This document shows positions 1-8,290 of a stretch of 64,000 bases of DNA, one piece after another. How positions within the stretch are numbered: position 1 is the first letter of the stretch; every line of letters begins with the position of its first letter. The stretch covers positions 1,550,001 to 1,614,000 of the forward strand of contig CP102145.1 of NCBI GenBank assembly GCA_024583055.1. Reading direction: 5' to 3'. Source of the DNA: Streptococcus suis (lineage in GTDB: Bacteria > Bacillota > Bacilli > Lactobacillales > Streptococcaceae). Position numbers and translations under genes: made by a program. Below the pieces are notes generated by a model. It was not told the DNA's origin, ran no database searches, and saw only the letters and a program-made list of their open reading frames with translations.

Positions 1-1
1 G

Positions 2-241
2 GAATTGCCAGACAAGGATATTTGGTCCTGGACAGGCTACACATGGGAAGAATTGATGCAGGAAACCCCAGACAAGCTGGAGTTGTTATCCCATTTGGAT
101 ATCCTAGTCGATGGCCGCTATGACAAAAGCAAACGCAACCTCATGCTCCAATTTCGCGGCTCTTCTAACCAACGCATCATTGACGTGCAAAAGTCTCTCC
201 AAGAAGGGAAAGTTGTCTTGTGGGAGAGGTTGGAGAAATGA
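2..241 (+). CDS. nrdG: Anaerobic ribonucleotide reductase activating protein, C-terminal part (cut by window start)
   Basis: Only the last ~79 residues are visible; the frame is open to the window edge, so the gene begins upstream. The segment with WSWTGYTWEEL, LLSHLDILVDGRYD and LQFRGSSNQRIIDV matches the C-terminal half of NrdG, the radical-SAM activase that installs the glycyl radical on the class III reductase NrdD. The CxxxCxxC iron-sulfur motif would lie upstream, outside the window. The stop overlaps the ATG of the next gene (ATGA), implying translational coupling. Identification is from remembered family sequence and is fairly secure. Confidence 0.75.
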   Translation, partial: ELPDKDIWSWTGYTWEELMQETPDKLELLSHLDILVDGRYDKSKRNLMLQFRGSSNQRIIDVQKSLQEGKVVLWERLEK

Positions 242-792
242 CAAAACTGAATTTTCTATTTTCGTCAACAGAAGATTTGATTGCTAAGCAGGTTCAAGCT
301 ATCAAAGATTTGTTTGATAGAGAATATAGAGATGACTACGGAGAGTGGAATTTGAAGCAGCCCTATGGCTACGCGCCGCAAGACTATCATTTGTTAGCCT
401 ACCTAGGCGAGGACTTGGTGGGTCATATGGGGAGTCAGGTTCGTACTATTTCTGTAGGAGCTGCAGAGTGTCTTGTTGCGGGAATCGGAGGAGTTTTAAT
501 AGCGCCAGAATTTCGTGGGAAAGGATTGGGGAGAGATATGATGACCCGCTTGTTAGAGGAAAATACGCAAACTTTAGCAGTTGATTTTTCTTATTTGGGC
601 TGCCGAGAAGAAGTGGTTCCTTACTATGAGGCTTGTGGGTTTTCTCGAATCACTCGTGTGGAGACTCATGTTGACCGGCTGACAGGCAAGGAGCAACAGC
701 AGATTTCGGCTACCATTATGATTGCATCGGCTAAGAAGGGCAAAAAAGATTTCCCAGAAGGAGATATTGACCTTAAGGGACGAGCTTGGTAA
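238..792 (+). CDS. GNAT family N-acetyltransferase
   Basis: A 184-residue protein with a GNAT acetyl-CoA binding pattern: a beta strand GIGGVLIAPEFRG followed by GKGLGRDMMTRLL (the Q/RxxGxG/A loop and helix), then the typical C-terminal YYEACGFSRI. The start is ATG 238, overlapping the nrdG stop, with GGGAG at about 222-226 as ribosome binding site; a GTG at 220 is in frame but poorly placed. The position behind nrdG, as the last gene before a terminator, suggests one operon with nrdDG. The substrate cannot be read from the sequence; small molecule, antibiotic or protein are all possible. Confidence 0.8.
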   Translation: MTKLNFLFSSTEDLIAKQVQAIKDLFDREYRDDYGEWNLKQPYGYAPQDYHLLAYLGEDLVGHMGSQVRTISVGAAECLVAGIGGVLIAPEFRGKGLGRDMMTRLLEENTQTLAVDFSYLGCREEVVPYYEACGFSRITRVETHVDRLTGKEQQQISATIMIASAKKGKKDFPEGDIDLKGRAW

Positions 793-803
793 AGATGAGT
801 GGG

Positions 804-834
804 AACATCATTCCTTTTGGAGTGATGTTTTTTG
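804..834 (+). terminator. Rho-independent terminator after the GNAT gene
   Basis: An 11-bp stem (AACATCATTCC paired with GGAGTGATGTT, one G-U), loop TTTT, followed by a U run. It closes the nrdG-GNAT transcript. Confidence 0.8.
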
Positions 835-865
835 AACAAAAGAAGAAATAGGATTTTTTCAAACA

Positions 866-888
866 CAAAAAGCCTTGTTTCCAAGGCT
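866..888 (-). terminator. Terminator of the tRNA-Lys transcript
   Basis: Read on the minus strand: stem AGCCTTG/CAAGGCT with a 4-nt loop, then a T run. It lies 24 nt past the tRNA-Lys 3' end and points away from it. Confidence 0.75.
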
Positions 889-911
889 CAAGGAGATGTT
901 TCCCATCATGA

Positions 912-984
912 TCCTCCCTGTAGGGATCGAACCTACGACCCACGGATTAAGAGTCCGCTGCTCTGCCAGCTGAGCTAAGGAAGG
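912..984 (-). tRNA. tRNA-Lys (anticodon CTT)
   Basis: A 73-nt cloverleaf on the minus strand. The acceptor arm CCTTCCT pairs with AGGGAGG, the D arm has TAGCTCAGCTGG, the anticodon loop CTCTTAA carries CTT, and the T arm is GTAGG-TTCGATC-CCTAC. CCA is not encoded. The gene sits about 10 nt behind the 3' end of the probable 6S RNA, so the two may share a transcript and be separated by tRNA processing. Confidence 0.95.
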
Positions 985-992
985 GTAAAATA

Positions 993-1190
993 AAAATGCT
1001 GTATTGGTACCGGTTATTCATGAATTGTATTGATCCCGCACGCTAGAAGCAGGTGGGTGACGTGTTTTTGACTTAGTTGCTTCTGGGTGAACCAGCCTGC
1101 ATACTGCCAAAAGATCTTTGTCTCCCTAGTAATACAAAAATAGTCGGTCAACACATAGGTATGAATTCGTATACCACAGCAGTTCTTATT
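993..1190 (-). ncRNA. ssrS: Probable 6S RNA (RNA polymerase-binding regulatory RNA)
   Basis: No protein is convincing here, but the minus-strand RNA folds as a long imperfect rod. The closing stem GCTGTGGTA near 1180 pairs with TACC-AAT-ACAGC near 998-1010. Further in, GTATT pairs with AATAC, GATC with GATC and GTATGC with GCGTGC, and AGAAGCA/TGCTTCT forms an apical hairpin. A rod of about 190 nt with an interrupted middle is the 6S RNA architecture, and location next to rarA is, from memory, a common place for 6S in Firmicutes. A promoter lies just upstream (1199-1227). The family assignment is inference from structure and context; the boundaries are approximate. Confidence 0.6.
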
Positions 1191-1198
1191 TATGATTT

Positions 1199-1227
1199 AA
1201 TATTACCACATTTTTTAAAAAAATCAA
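1199..1227 (-). promoter_or_regulatory. Promoter for the 6S-like RNA / tRNA-Lys unit
   Basis: On the minus strand, -35 TTGATT (1227-1222) and -10 TAATAT (1205-1200) are separated by 16 nt with TG just before the -10. It lies between the rarA stop and the RNA rod and would start transcription near 1190. Confidence 0.5.
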
Positions 1228-1256
1228 GAGAAAATCGGCAAAAAATGAAAACGTTA

Positions 1257-2540
1257 TCAACTTTTTTTCTTGTTTTGTTTTAGTTGCTTGATTTTTTCTT
1301 GGGTCATGCCCAAGGCACGCTCGTATTTGCCGGTGTCGTTGGCGGTGAAGTAGTCCGCAGCCAATAACTTATCGGGCAGGTATTGCTGGTCCACCCATTT
1401 TTCAGGATAGGCATGGGGATACTGGTAGCCAATGGCATTTCCCAGCTCCTTACTGCCGGCATAGTGACCGTCCCGCAGATGATTTGGGATAGGCAGATGA
1501 CCGTTTTTTCGCAAATCGGCCAGAGCTGCATCCATAGCCAGATAGGCAGAATTGGACTTGGGAGAAAGGGCCAAATCGACCACTACATTGGCAATCAAAA
1601 TCCGTGCCTCTGGAAAGCCGATTTTCTGGGCAGTTTCAAGGGCGGTCACCGTATGAATCTGAGCCTCTGGATTGGCCAAGCCGATGTCTTCATAGGCAAT
1701 GACCGTCAAACGACGAGCAAGACTAGGCAGATCTTCGGCCTCAATCAAACGAGCGGCGTAGTGGAGGCTGGCATTGACATCGCTACCCCTAATGGATTTT
1801 TGCAGAGCGGAGAGGATGTCGTAGTGGGCATCACCGTTCTTGTCCATGCTGATGTAGGACTTTTGCAGGCTATTTTCCACAGCGTCTAGGTCAATGTGGC
1901 GGCTACCGTCGTCACTTTTCTTGGTCGAAAGCACAGCCAGTTCTAGAGAATTGTAGGCAGCCCGAAGGTCGCCATTGGTCGCATTTGCCAGAAAGTCCAG
2001 AGCCTCAGGTTCAATGGTGACTGGGAAGTCAAAACCACGTTCACTGTCTGTTAAAGCCAGCTCCAAGGCCTGTCGGATATGGCTGGTTTTCAAGGGTTGT
2101 AATTCAAAAATCTGCACCCGACTGCGAATGGCGGGCAGGATTGAGAAGAAGGGATTTTCCGTCGTTGCCCCAATCATGATGATATTGCCATTTTCCAAAA
2201 GAGGGAGCAGGAAGTCCTGCTTGGTCTTGTTGAGGCGATGGATTTCATCGAGCAGGAGAACCAGACCGCCAGAAAACTTAGCCTCTTCAGCGATTTCCTG
2301 CAGGCGTTTTTGGTTGTCGGTCGTGGCATTAAAGGTCCGAAAGGCATACTTGGTCGTGCCAGCAATTGCGGACGCAATCGAGGTCTTGCCAATTCCCGGC
2401 GGACCGTAGAGAATCATGGACGACAGCATATTGGCATCAATCATGCGGCGGATAATCTTTCCAGAACCGACCAGGTGTTCCTGACCGATAACCTCATCAA
2501 TGGATTTGGGCCGCATACGAAGGGCGAGATTGGCTGGCAT
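1257..2540 (-). CDS. rarA: Replication-associated recombination protein A, AAA+ ATPase
   Basis: A 427-residue RarA/MgsA (WHIP family) protein. N-terminal MRPKSIDEVIGQEHLVG, Walker A GPPGIGKTS (about residues 46-54), Walker B LLLDEIHR, sensor motif GATTENPFF, and the C-terminal ADYFTANDTGKYERALG region typical of RarA. It acts at stalled replication forks and interacts with SSB and the clamp loader in other bacteria. Length and motifs are complete. The start is at 2540, with AAAGGAAG a few bases upstream. It is monocistronic here, with the 6S-like RNA downstream on the same strand. Confidence 0.93.
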   Translation of the reverse strand: MPANLALRMRPKSIDEVIGQEHLVGSGKIIRRMIDANMLSSMILYGPPGIGKTSIASAIAGTTKYAFRTFNATTDNQKRLQEIAEEAKFSGGLVLLLDEIHRLNKTKQDFLLPLLENGNIIMIGATTENPFFSILPAIRSRVQIFELQPLKTSHIRQALELALTDSERGFDFPVTIEPEALDFLANATNGDLRAAYNSLELAVLSTKKSDDGSRHIDLDAVENSLQKSYISMDKNGDAHYDILSALQKSIRGSDVNASLHYAARLIEAEDLPSLARRLTVIAYEDIGLANPEAQIHTVTALETAQKIGFPEARILIANVVVDLALSPKSNSAYLAMDAALADLRKNGHLPIPNHLRDGHYAGSKELGNAIGYQYPHAYPEKWVDQQYLPDKLLAADYFTANDTGKYERALGMTQEKIKQLKQNKKKS

Positions 2541-2559
2541 AGGCTTCCTTTCGTTTCTT

Positions 2560-2588
2560 TTGTTAGCTGATTATGGTACACTTATTAT
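2560..2588 (+). promoter_or_regulatory. Sigma-70 type promoter for the DUF3013 gene
   Basis: TTGTTA at 2560-2565, 17-bp spacer, TATTAT at 2583-2588, 25 bp before the ATG at 2614. The RBS AAGAGGA follows. Confidence 0.6.
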
Positions 2589-2613
2589 AACACAAAATTA
2601 AAAGAGGACTGAC

Positions 2614-3084
2614 ATGGCAAAACATGGCTTTTTAGATGTGCTGGAAGCGGCACTGGACAAACTTTTTACCTACGATTACGAGCTTAACTGGGATAAGAAA
2701 AACCACGCAGTTGAGCTGGCTTTCATCTTGGAAGCACAAAATGCGGCTGGAATTGAAACGGTGGACGACGAAGGCAACGCATCTGCGGAGGATATTTTCC
2801 TAGAGGAGTATGTCCTTTTCTACAACCAGGACAAGTCTCGCTTTGACGAGGAAGACTACTTGGTCGCTCTGCCATTTGACGCTAAGAAGGGCTTTTCAGC
2901 CGAGTTTCTGACCTACTTCGCAGGTTTTCTCAAGGACACCGCCGACCAAGGTTTAGACGACCTCATGGACTTTTTGGCGGACCCAGAAGCCCAAGAATTT
3001 ACGATTGCTTGGGACGGTGAAGCCTTTGAAAAAGGCAGAGCAGACTTGGTAGAAGGGGAGTTCTACCCATATCCGAGGTATTAG
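2614..3084 (+). CDS. DUF3013 family protein
   Basis: A 156-residue, very acidic soluble protein without signal peptide or membrane segment. The opening MAKHGFLDVLEAALDKLF and the ending GEFYPYPRY are characteristic of the streptococcal DUF3013 family, whose function is unknown. The high Asp/Glu content (for example ETVDDEGNASAED) may mimic nucleic acid, but that is speculation. It has its own promoter divergent from rarA and no evident operon partner. Confidence 0.8.
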   Translation: MAKHGFLDVLEAALDKLFTYDYELNWDKKNHAVELAFILEAQNAAGIETVDDEGNASAEDIFLEEYVLFYNQDKSRFDEEDYLVALPFDAKKGFSAEFLTYFAGFLKDTADQGLDDLMDFLADPEAQEFTIAWDGEAFEKGRADLVEGEFYPYPRY

Positions 3085-3266
3085 GATATGGCGTAATAGT
3101 TTGATTTTATAACTTATGTGACAAATACATTAATAATGTTGAAGAAATCCATACTTGCTACCGAATAGCCAACCATTCCATGGAATTTATGCTACTGGGC
3201 TGAGATTGCTACTATTGGGTTATATAGTGTTTCGAAAAGGTTGAAGTAAAAAGAATATCTGGAGAA

Positions 3267-3710
3267 ATGATGAAAATAATAGAGGTACTCAAAGAGCAGT
3301 TTGATAGTTTTGAGGTAATTGAAGAAAAGTGGAATGAGCAGTATGAGGGGATTTTAATAAAAGTAAATGGTCAATCACGTTATAAAAGATGTCGTCTAGC
3401 TCATAAAACACCAAGAAAAGAGGGCTATTTCACAGCTTTTTGGAAAAAAGATCAATTTAATAAAAATATTCCATTTTCGGATCGGGATATGATTGATGAA
3501 CTGATTATTGTTATTAATGATGGTCAGCAGAAAGGGATGTTCCTGATTCCGAAGAACGTTTCTATAACGCAGAACATTATTTCTACCAAAACCTCTAAAG
3601 GAAAAATGGCAATGCGTTTTTACCCACCATGGTGTCAAGATTTGAACAAAACCGCACTAGCTACTCAAAAATGGCAGCTCAATTATTTTATAGATTTGAG
3701 TGAAAAATAA
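3267..3710 (+). CDS. MepB-like protein
   Basis: 147 residues resembling the MepB family (first named beside the staphylococcal MepRA multidrug system; molecular function unknown). Recognisable parts are the early SRYKRCRLAHKTPRKEGYFTAFWKK, the middle IIVINDGQQKGMFLIPK and the late MAMRFYPPW. The residues are those of a small cytosolic domain, possibly nucleic-acid binding, with no mepA or mepR beside it. The gene is more AT-rich than its neighbours and stands alone between two unlinked genes, so recent acquisition is possible. RBS TGGAGAA sits before ATG 3267; ATG 3270 is an alternative. Confidence 0.7.
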   Translation: MMKIIEVLKEQFDSFEVIEEKWNEQYEGILIKVNGQSRYKRCRLAHKTPRKEGYFTAFWKKDQFNKNIPFSDRDMIDELIIVINDGQQKGMFLIPKNVSITQNIISTKTSKGKMAMRFYPPWCQDLNKTALATQKWQLNYFIDLSEK

Positions 3711-3819
3711 CAAAATTATATTAATTTTAAGAAAGGAAATGAACACGCCCTAAACTCTGTGTAAAAAATAAAGATTTTCTATTTTTACGTTGCGCTTTAT
3801 GGGCCTGGTATCTTATTTT

Positions 3820-4773
3820 ATGAACTCATGGCAAGAATTAACCATTCACGTACATCGTGATGCAGAAGAGGCAGTTTCAAATCTCATGATTGAAACGGGC
3901 AGTCAGGGGGTGGCCATTAGCGACTCGGCTGACTATGTGGGACAGGAGGACCGTTTCGGTGAACTCTATCCCGAGGTGGAGCAGTCGGATATGATTGCCA
4001 TTACGGCCTACTATCCTGACACTTTGGATATTGAGGAAGTTAAGGCAGATTTGACTACTCGCTTGGCGGATTTGACAGGCTTTGGCTTGGAAACGGGTCA
4101 GATCAGTCTAGAAAGTCAGGAATTGGCGGAGGAAGACTGGGCGGACAACTGGAAGAAATACTATGAGCCAGCCCGCATTACCCACGATTTGACCATTGTG
4201 CCGTCTTGGACGGACTACGAGGCGACAGCAGGTGAGAAGATTATCCGCTTGGATCCAGGTATGGCTTTCGGGACGGGAACTCACCCGACGACCAAGATGA
4301 GCCTTTTTGCTCTTTCTCAGGTCTTGCGTGGTGGCGAAACGGTCATCGACGTCGGTACAGGTTCAGGTGTTCTCTCCATTGCTAGCTCCCTCCTAGGTGC
4401 CAAGGAGATTTACGCTTATGATTTGGACGAGGTGGCGGTGCGTGTAGCTCAGGAAAACATTGACCTCAACGCCAATACTAGCAATATTCATGTTGCGGCA
4501 GGTGATTTGCTTCGTGGCGTTGACATTAAAGCAGAAGTCATCGTTGCCAACATATTGGCGGACATTCTCATCCATCTGACCGAGGATGCCTATCGTCTGG
4601 TCAAGGACGAGGGCTACCTGATTATGAGCGGTATCATCGCGGACAAGTGGGATATGGTGCGAGCATCTGCGGAGGCGGCCGGCTTCTTCCTCGAGACCCA
4701 CATGATCCAGGGCGAGTGGAATTGCTGCGTCTTTAAGAAGACGACTGACCGCTCAGGTGTGGTTGGAGGCTAG
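3820..4773 (+). CDS. prmA: Ribosomal protein L11 methyltransferase
   Basis: 317 residues. The N-terminal substrate-recognition domain starts [19 protein letters not shown]. The C-terminal Rossmann methyltransferase domain has [29 protein letters not shown] (SAM motif I) and VANILADI (the NPPY-like motif IV of PrmA). It trimethylates ribosomal protein L11. An upstream extension to 3790 (TTG) is open, but the family normally begins at the MNSWQ position, so 3820 is chosen; no strong RBS is visible at either. It forms an operon with rsmE, separated by a single nucleotide. Confidence 0.92.
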   Translation: MNSWQELTIHVHRDAEEAVSNLMIETGSQGVAISDSADYVGQEDRFGELYPEVEQSDMIAITAYYPDTLDIEEVKADLTTRLADLTGFGLETGQISLESQELAEEDWADNWKKYYEPARITHDLTIVPSWTDYEATAGEKIIRLDPGMAFGTGTHPTTKMSLFALSQVLRGGETVIDVGTGSGVLSIASSLLGAKEIYAYDLDEVAVRVAQENIDLNANTSNIHVAAGDLLRGVDIKAEVIVANILADILIHLTEDAYRLVKDEGYLIMSGIIADKWDMVRASAEAAGFFLETHMIQGEWNCCVFKKTTDRSGVVGG

Positions 4774-4774
4774 G

Positions 4775-5521
4775 ATGCAGCAGTATTTTGTCAATGGCAG
4801 AGCACCGCAGGGCGTGTTCCAGATTAGCGATAAGGACACTGCCAAGCACATGTTTTTTGTTATGCGCTTGCAGGCAGACGACCAGATTGTCCTTGTTTTT
4901 GACGACGGCATCAAACGCTTGGCGCGCGTGGTAGATAGCCAGAACCAATCTGTTGAAATCATCGAAGAACTGACAGATAATGTCGAATTACCTGTCTCCG
5001 TTACTATTGCCATGGGCTTTCCTAAGGGAGATAAGCTCGAATTTGTCGCTCAAAAGGCAACGGAGTTAGGCGTGTCAGCCCTCTGGGCTTTTCCAGCCGA
5101 TTGGTCTGTGGTCAAATGGGACGGTAAAAAGTTAGCCAAAAAAGCAGAGAAGCTAGAAAAAATTGCCCAAGGCGCAGCCGAGCAAAGCAAACGCAATCGC
5201 ATTCCAGCAATTCGCTTGTTTGAGAAAAAATCTGATTTCCTAGCCCAGCTGGCAGGCTTTGATCAGATTATTTTAGCCTACGAAGAAGCCGCCAAAGAAG
5301 GCGAACAAGTCAATCTAGTGAAAATCTTATCTGGCTTAGAAGCTGGGCAATCAGTCCTTGTTATTGTCGGTCCAGAAGGTGGCGTGTCGCCTGAGGAAGT
5401 AGTCACTTTTGAAAAAGCAGGAGCGGTTAAGACAGGTCTAGGACCTCGCATCCTCCGAGCCGAAACGGCTCCACTCTATGTACTTTCTGCCATTAGCTAC
5501 GCGACGGAATTGTTGAGGTAG
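4775..5521 (+). CDS. rsmE: 16S rRNA m3U1498 methyltransferase
   Basis: 248 residues, SPOUT-class methyltransferase. N-terminal PUA-like part (QQYFVNGRAP, HMFFVMRL), then the knotted domain with KGDKLEFVAQKATELGV, SVVKWDGKK, the SAM-binding VIVGPEGGVSPEEV and the end LGPRILRAETAPLYVLSAI. It methylates U1498 in helix 44 of 16S rRNA. The start is ATG 4775, one base after the prmA stop, with GGAGG inside the end of prmA. The prmA-rsmE pair is conserved in Firmicutes. Confidence 0.93.
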   Translation: MQQYFVNGRAPQGVFQISDKDTAKHMFFVMRLQADDQIVLVFDDGIKRLARVVDSQNQSVEIIEELTDNVELPVSVTIAMGFPKGDKLEFVAQKATELGVSALWAFPADWSVVKWDGKKLAKKAEKLEKIAQGAAEQSKRNRIPAIRLFEKKSDFLAQLAGFDQIILAYEEAAKEGEQVNLVKILSGLEAGQSVLVIVGPEGGVSPEEVVTFEKAGAVKTGLGPRILRAETAPLYVLSAISYATELLR

Positions 5522-5524
5522 TGT

Positions 5525-6241
5525 ATGTTTGCTTTAGGAACGATTATCAATACCTTGGCCATTGCCCTAGCAGGTTTGCTAGGGTCTTGGTTTGGGCATT
5601 TACTAAAAGAACGCCATCAGTCGGGGTTGACGATGGCGAGTGGTGTTGCTGTTCTTTTTCTGGGGATTTCTGGTAGTTTAGAGGGGTTACTGACAGTTGT
5701 AGATGGTCATATCACAAGTCAGAATAGTATGCTTCTGGTTAGTAGTTTAGCATTAGGAACCTTGGTGGGGGAAGTACTCCATATCGAAGGTTGGTTTGAG
5801 CAACTTGGTGTTTGGCTCCGTGAAAAATCGGGAAATAGTCAAGATTCTCTGTTTTTAGATGCCTTTTTGACGGCTTCCTTGACTGTTTGTATTGGAGCTA
5901 TGGCCATTATTGGTTCTATTCAAGATGGTTTGACGGGAGATTACCGATTATTAGCTATTAAAAGCATTTTGGATTTTATAATTATTTTGATTATGACTTC
6001 TAGTTTAGGTAAGGGAGCAGGGTTTTCGGCCGTACCCGTCTTCTTTTTCCAGGGCTCAGTAACGATTTTGGCACGTTTGATTGAACCGATTATGACGGAA
6101 CAAGCACTTGCGAACCTTTCTCTAATAGGGTCTGTTCTTATTTTTTGTGTCGGAGTTAATATTATTTGGGATCGAAAAATCCGCGTGGCTAATATGTTGC
6201 CTGCCATCTTGGTGGCAGTTGTTTGGACGTATTTTGTATAA
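5525..6241 (+). CDS. DUF554 family integral membrane protein
   Basis: 238 residues, about seven hydrophobic segments. The start MFALGTIINTLAIALAGLLGSWFG, then GVAVLFLGISGSLEG, and the late VGVNIIWDRKIRVANMLPAI, are the DUF554 (YdfK/YqgA-type) signature. The function is unknown, and a transport role is only presumed. It begins 3 bp after the rsmE stop and is followed by a strong terminator, so it is the third gene of the prmA-rsmE operon. Confidence 0.85.
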   Translation: MFALGTIINTLAIALAGLLGSWFGHLLKERHQSGLTMASGVAVLFLGISGSLEGLLTVVDGHITSQNSMLLVSSLALGTLVGEVLHIEGWFEQLGVWLREKSGNSQDSLFLDAFLTASLTVCIGAMAIIGSIQDGLTGDYRLLAIKSILDFIIILIMTSSLGKGAGFSAVPVFFFQGSVTILARLIEPIMTEQALANLSLIGSVLIFCVGVNIIWDRKIRVANMLPAILVAVVWTYFV

Positions 6242-6242
6242 G

Positions 6243-6267
6243 AAAACCAGGATTCCCCTGGTTTTTA
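6243..6267. terminator. Bidirectional terminator between convergent genes
   Basis: AAAACCAGG / CCTGGTTTT with a 5-nt loop. The A and T runs on both sides allow it to serve the DUF554 gene (plus) and the GNAT gene (minus, whose stop codon begins at 6268). Confidence 0.8.
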
Positions 6268-6789
6268 CTATTTTCGTTCAAATTGCAAGAGGCTGACCTG
6301 CCCCAAGCCCTTCCAGACCTCCTCGATTTGCCCGACCTGTTGAAAATCATTTTTCAGGAGTACCTGCTGAGAAGCATAGTTTTCTGGCAGGACAAAGGCG
6401 ACGATTGTTGTTATCGGGCATTCTTCTAGTAGGAAATGGCAGAGCAGGGCGACTGCTCGGCTAGCCAGACCTTGATTCCAGAAAGCATGATGGAGACGGT
6501 AGCCAATGGTCACCGAAGCAGTTCGTTTTTTGTAGTCGAAAACTTCCAAGACGCCAATCAATTTCCCTTGAAATTCTAGTCCTAAAAACAATCTTTTTTT
6601 CTTATCAAAATCACGTTGGAAATGACTGATTCGTTTGCGAAGGGTTTCTTTATTTTTAGTTGATGTGTTAGGAGTGGACTGGAAATGAAGGGGATTGGAA
6701 TAGATTTCCCAAAGGTCGTCGAGGTCTGTTTCCTCGATTTTCCGAAGTTGGAAAGAAGCAGCTTGTAGAGTTGGGAAAGTGTCAAACAT
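6268..6789 (-). CDS. GNAT family N-acetyltransferase, RimJ/RimL type
   Basis: 173 residues. FQLRKIEETDLDDLWEIYSNP at the N terminus and the core FQGKLIGVLEVFDYKKRTASVTIGYRLHHAFWNQGLASRAVALLCHFLLEE are the pattern of the RimJ/RimL-like GNATs (N-terminal or small-molecule acetylation). The acetyl-CoA loop reads HAFWNQGLA. The gene is alone on the minus strand, divergent from the lipoprotein operon. The substrate is unknown. Confidence 0.85.
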   Translation of the reverse strand: MFDTFPTLQAASFQLRKIEETDLDDLWEIYSNPLHFQSTPNTSTKNKETLRKRISHFQRDFDKKKRLFLGLEFQGKLIGVLEVFDYKKRTASVTIGYRLHHAFWNQGLASRAVALLCHFLLEECPITTIVAFVLPENYASQQVLLKNDFQQVGQIEEVWKGLGQVSLLQFERK

Positions 6790-6873
6790 GAGATCTCCAA
6801 TTGTGTTGAATATGATAGGGCTTATTATATCATGTTTTCTACTAGAAAAGCGTCAGCAGTTACACATAATTGA

Positions 6874-6903
6874 TTGCCTTTTTCATATCAGTGTTGCTAT
6901 AAT
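6874..6903 (+). promoter_or_regulatory. Extended -10 promoter for the lipoprotein pair
   Basis: TTGCCT (6874-6879), 18-bp spacer, perfect TATAAT (6898-6903) preceded by TGC. The predicted start is near 6910, giving a very short leader before the GTG at 6926. Confidence 0.65.
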
Positions 6904-6925
6904 AAAGTTGAAAGTAGGTGGTTAT

Positions 6926-7750
6926 GTGTATAAATGGTTTTCTTTATGTATGTTATGTCTAGCTGGTCTGCTTTTGGCTTCCTGTCGTATGGATAATCAT
7001 CAGCAACCCGTTCAGGCTGTTGAGCAGACGACGAGGCCCCATGTGGATGTTTGGCAGGTTGCCTATCGGTCCCTGGTAAACAAATGGGAGAAAATGGAAG
7101 GGAAAACCCAGTCCAAAGAGTTGCTTCTGCAGGACCTTCAAGCGGAGCAGCAACTCTACGAAACATTCCGGGGGCAAACCTTTGATAAACCTGATTATGA
7201 AGGAATGGTGGCTCTGCACCTAGACACTCTCGGTAAGGGGATTGAAACCTTGAAATTCTATGATGAGCCAGACTTTACCAGTAGATGGGAAGCCTATCAG
7301 GAGGATTACAAAACCTTTTACCGTTGGCTTGATGATAAGGGCGGGTTGTTTGTTCCTGAAGAGTATCAGCTGGACCTGGATAAATTTCTAGCGGGTTCTG
7401 CACAGCTGGAAAACATCAACCAGACCGAGCAAACCTTGGACGATTTATTGGAAACAGTGACCATCAGCCAGACAGATCAGACTTATGGGAATGGCTACCC
7501 AGTCTATCAAGGTCAGTTAGGTAATATTTTGGGTGTCCCGATTAAAACACTACGTGGCAAGGTATTGCTCAAAGACCAAGCAGGGACTGTCGTTGGTGAG
7601 CAGCTCTTTGTGGTCGAGGATTGGCCGGAAAATGGCAGAGCGACTATCGATTTCATCACGCCAAAGAATTTCGAGCAGACGGAGTTAGTGTTAGACTACT
7701 TTGTCGCCCAATGGCCATGGCAGCCAGTCGAAGAGTTGGGAGGAAACTGA
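6926..7750 (+). CDS. Putative lipoprotein of unknown function
   Basis: 274 residues. A short signal peptide with lipobox LLLASC puts the lipidated Cys at about residue 21, so it should be anchored to the outer face of the membrane. The mature part is helical and rich in Gln/Glu in its first half (KWEKMEGKTQSKELLLQDL). It ends with a probable beta domain around GVPIKTLRGKVLLKDQAGTVVGEQLFVVEDWPENG, which resembles secreted FxLYD-like folds only loosely. Start GTG 6926 with AGGTGG 5 nt ahead; the longer open frame upstream crosses the promoter and is rejected. It is coupled to the next exported protein. Function not recognised. Confidence 0.75.
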   Translation: MYKWFSLCMLCLAGLLLASCRMDNHQQPVQAVEQTTRPHVDVWQVAYRSLVNKWEKMEGKTQSKELLLQDLQAEQQLYETFRGQTFDKPDYEGMVALHLDTLGKGIETLKFYDEPDFTSRWEAYQEDYKTFYRWLDDKGGLFVPEEYQLDLDKFLAGSAQLENINQTEQTLDDLLETVTISQTDQTYGNGYPVYQGQLGNILGVPIKTLRGKVLLKDQAGTVVGEQLFVVEDWPENGRATIDFITPKNFEQTELVLDYFVAQWPWQPVEELGGN

Positions 7751-7751
7751 T

Positions 7752-8252
7752 ATGAGATGGAAATCGTGGTATCTGAACCTGTTACTGGTGGCAGGTTTGG
7801 CCTTTCTGCTGTGGCGACAGGCAGAGGTTATCCCAGGAACTAACTATAAAATCTTGTCCGACCTGGTCTTACAGGACCGGGAGACAGGGGTCATCTATAC
7901 TTTTGAAAATCTGGAAGTTAGGACCGCCTTTGTGTCCGGAATCGAGGAAGACCAAGCGGTTTTAGAAAAAAACTTTGAAACGAGAGAAATGGGTGAGGAT
8001 CTGGTGGATAAGGTCTATGGTGGCGAGGAGGGGCAGATGATGGAGTGGACCGAAAGCAAGGGCTTTGGTTGGAATTGGTTCAGCTCAACGATATCCTATC
8101 CCGTGCCTGCTGGGGAATACGGGATCATTCGCTTGGAAACACGCTATAAAAACGAGACCTACCGTCTGGAGCAAGAGGGCAAACTTCTGGGTACCTATAC
8201 AGTGAAAACTCCACAAGAAGAGTACCTCGTCCCTATCTATACGACATCATAA
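7752..8252 (+). CDS. Putative exported or membrane-anchored protein of unknown function
   Basis: 166 residues. The N terminus MRWKSWYLNLLLVAGLAFLLW is one hydrophobic segment (signal anchor, no lipobox Cys). The remainder is a predicted extracellular beta-rich domain (GTNYKILSDLVLQDRETGVIYTFENLEV, YPVPAGEYGIIRLETRY). Start ATG 7752, one base after the lipoprotein stop, with GGAGGAAA inside the previous gene. The two genes are one operon and the proteins probably act together at the cell surface; their role is not recognised. Confidence 0.72.
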   Translation: MRWKSWYLNLLLVAGLAFLLWRQAEVIPGTNYKILSDLVLQDRETGVIYTFENLEVRTAFVSGIEEDQAVLEKNFETREMGEDLVDKVYGGEEGQMMEWTESKGFGWNWFSSTISYPVPAGEYGIIRLETRYKNETYRLEQEGKLLGTYTVKTPQEEYLVPIYTTS

Positions 8253-8284
8253 AAAGCAAGTCCAATCGGGCTTGCTATCTTTCT
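8253..8284 (+). terminator. Terminator of the lipoprotein operon
   Basis: Stem AGCAAGTCC/GGGCTTGCT (one G-U), loop AATC, then a weak T tract (ATCTTTCT). Confidence 0.7.
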
Positions 8285-8290
8285 AAATCC

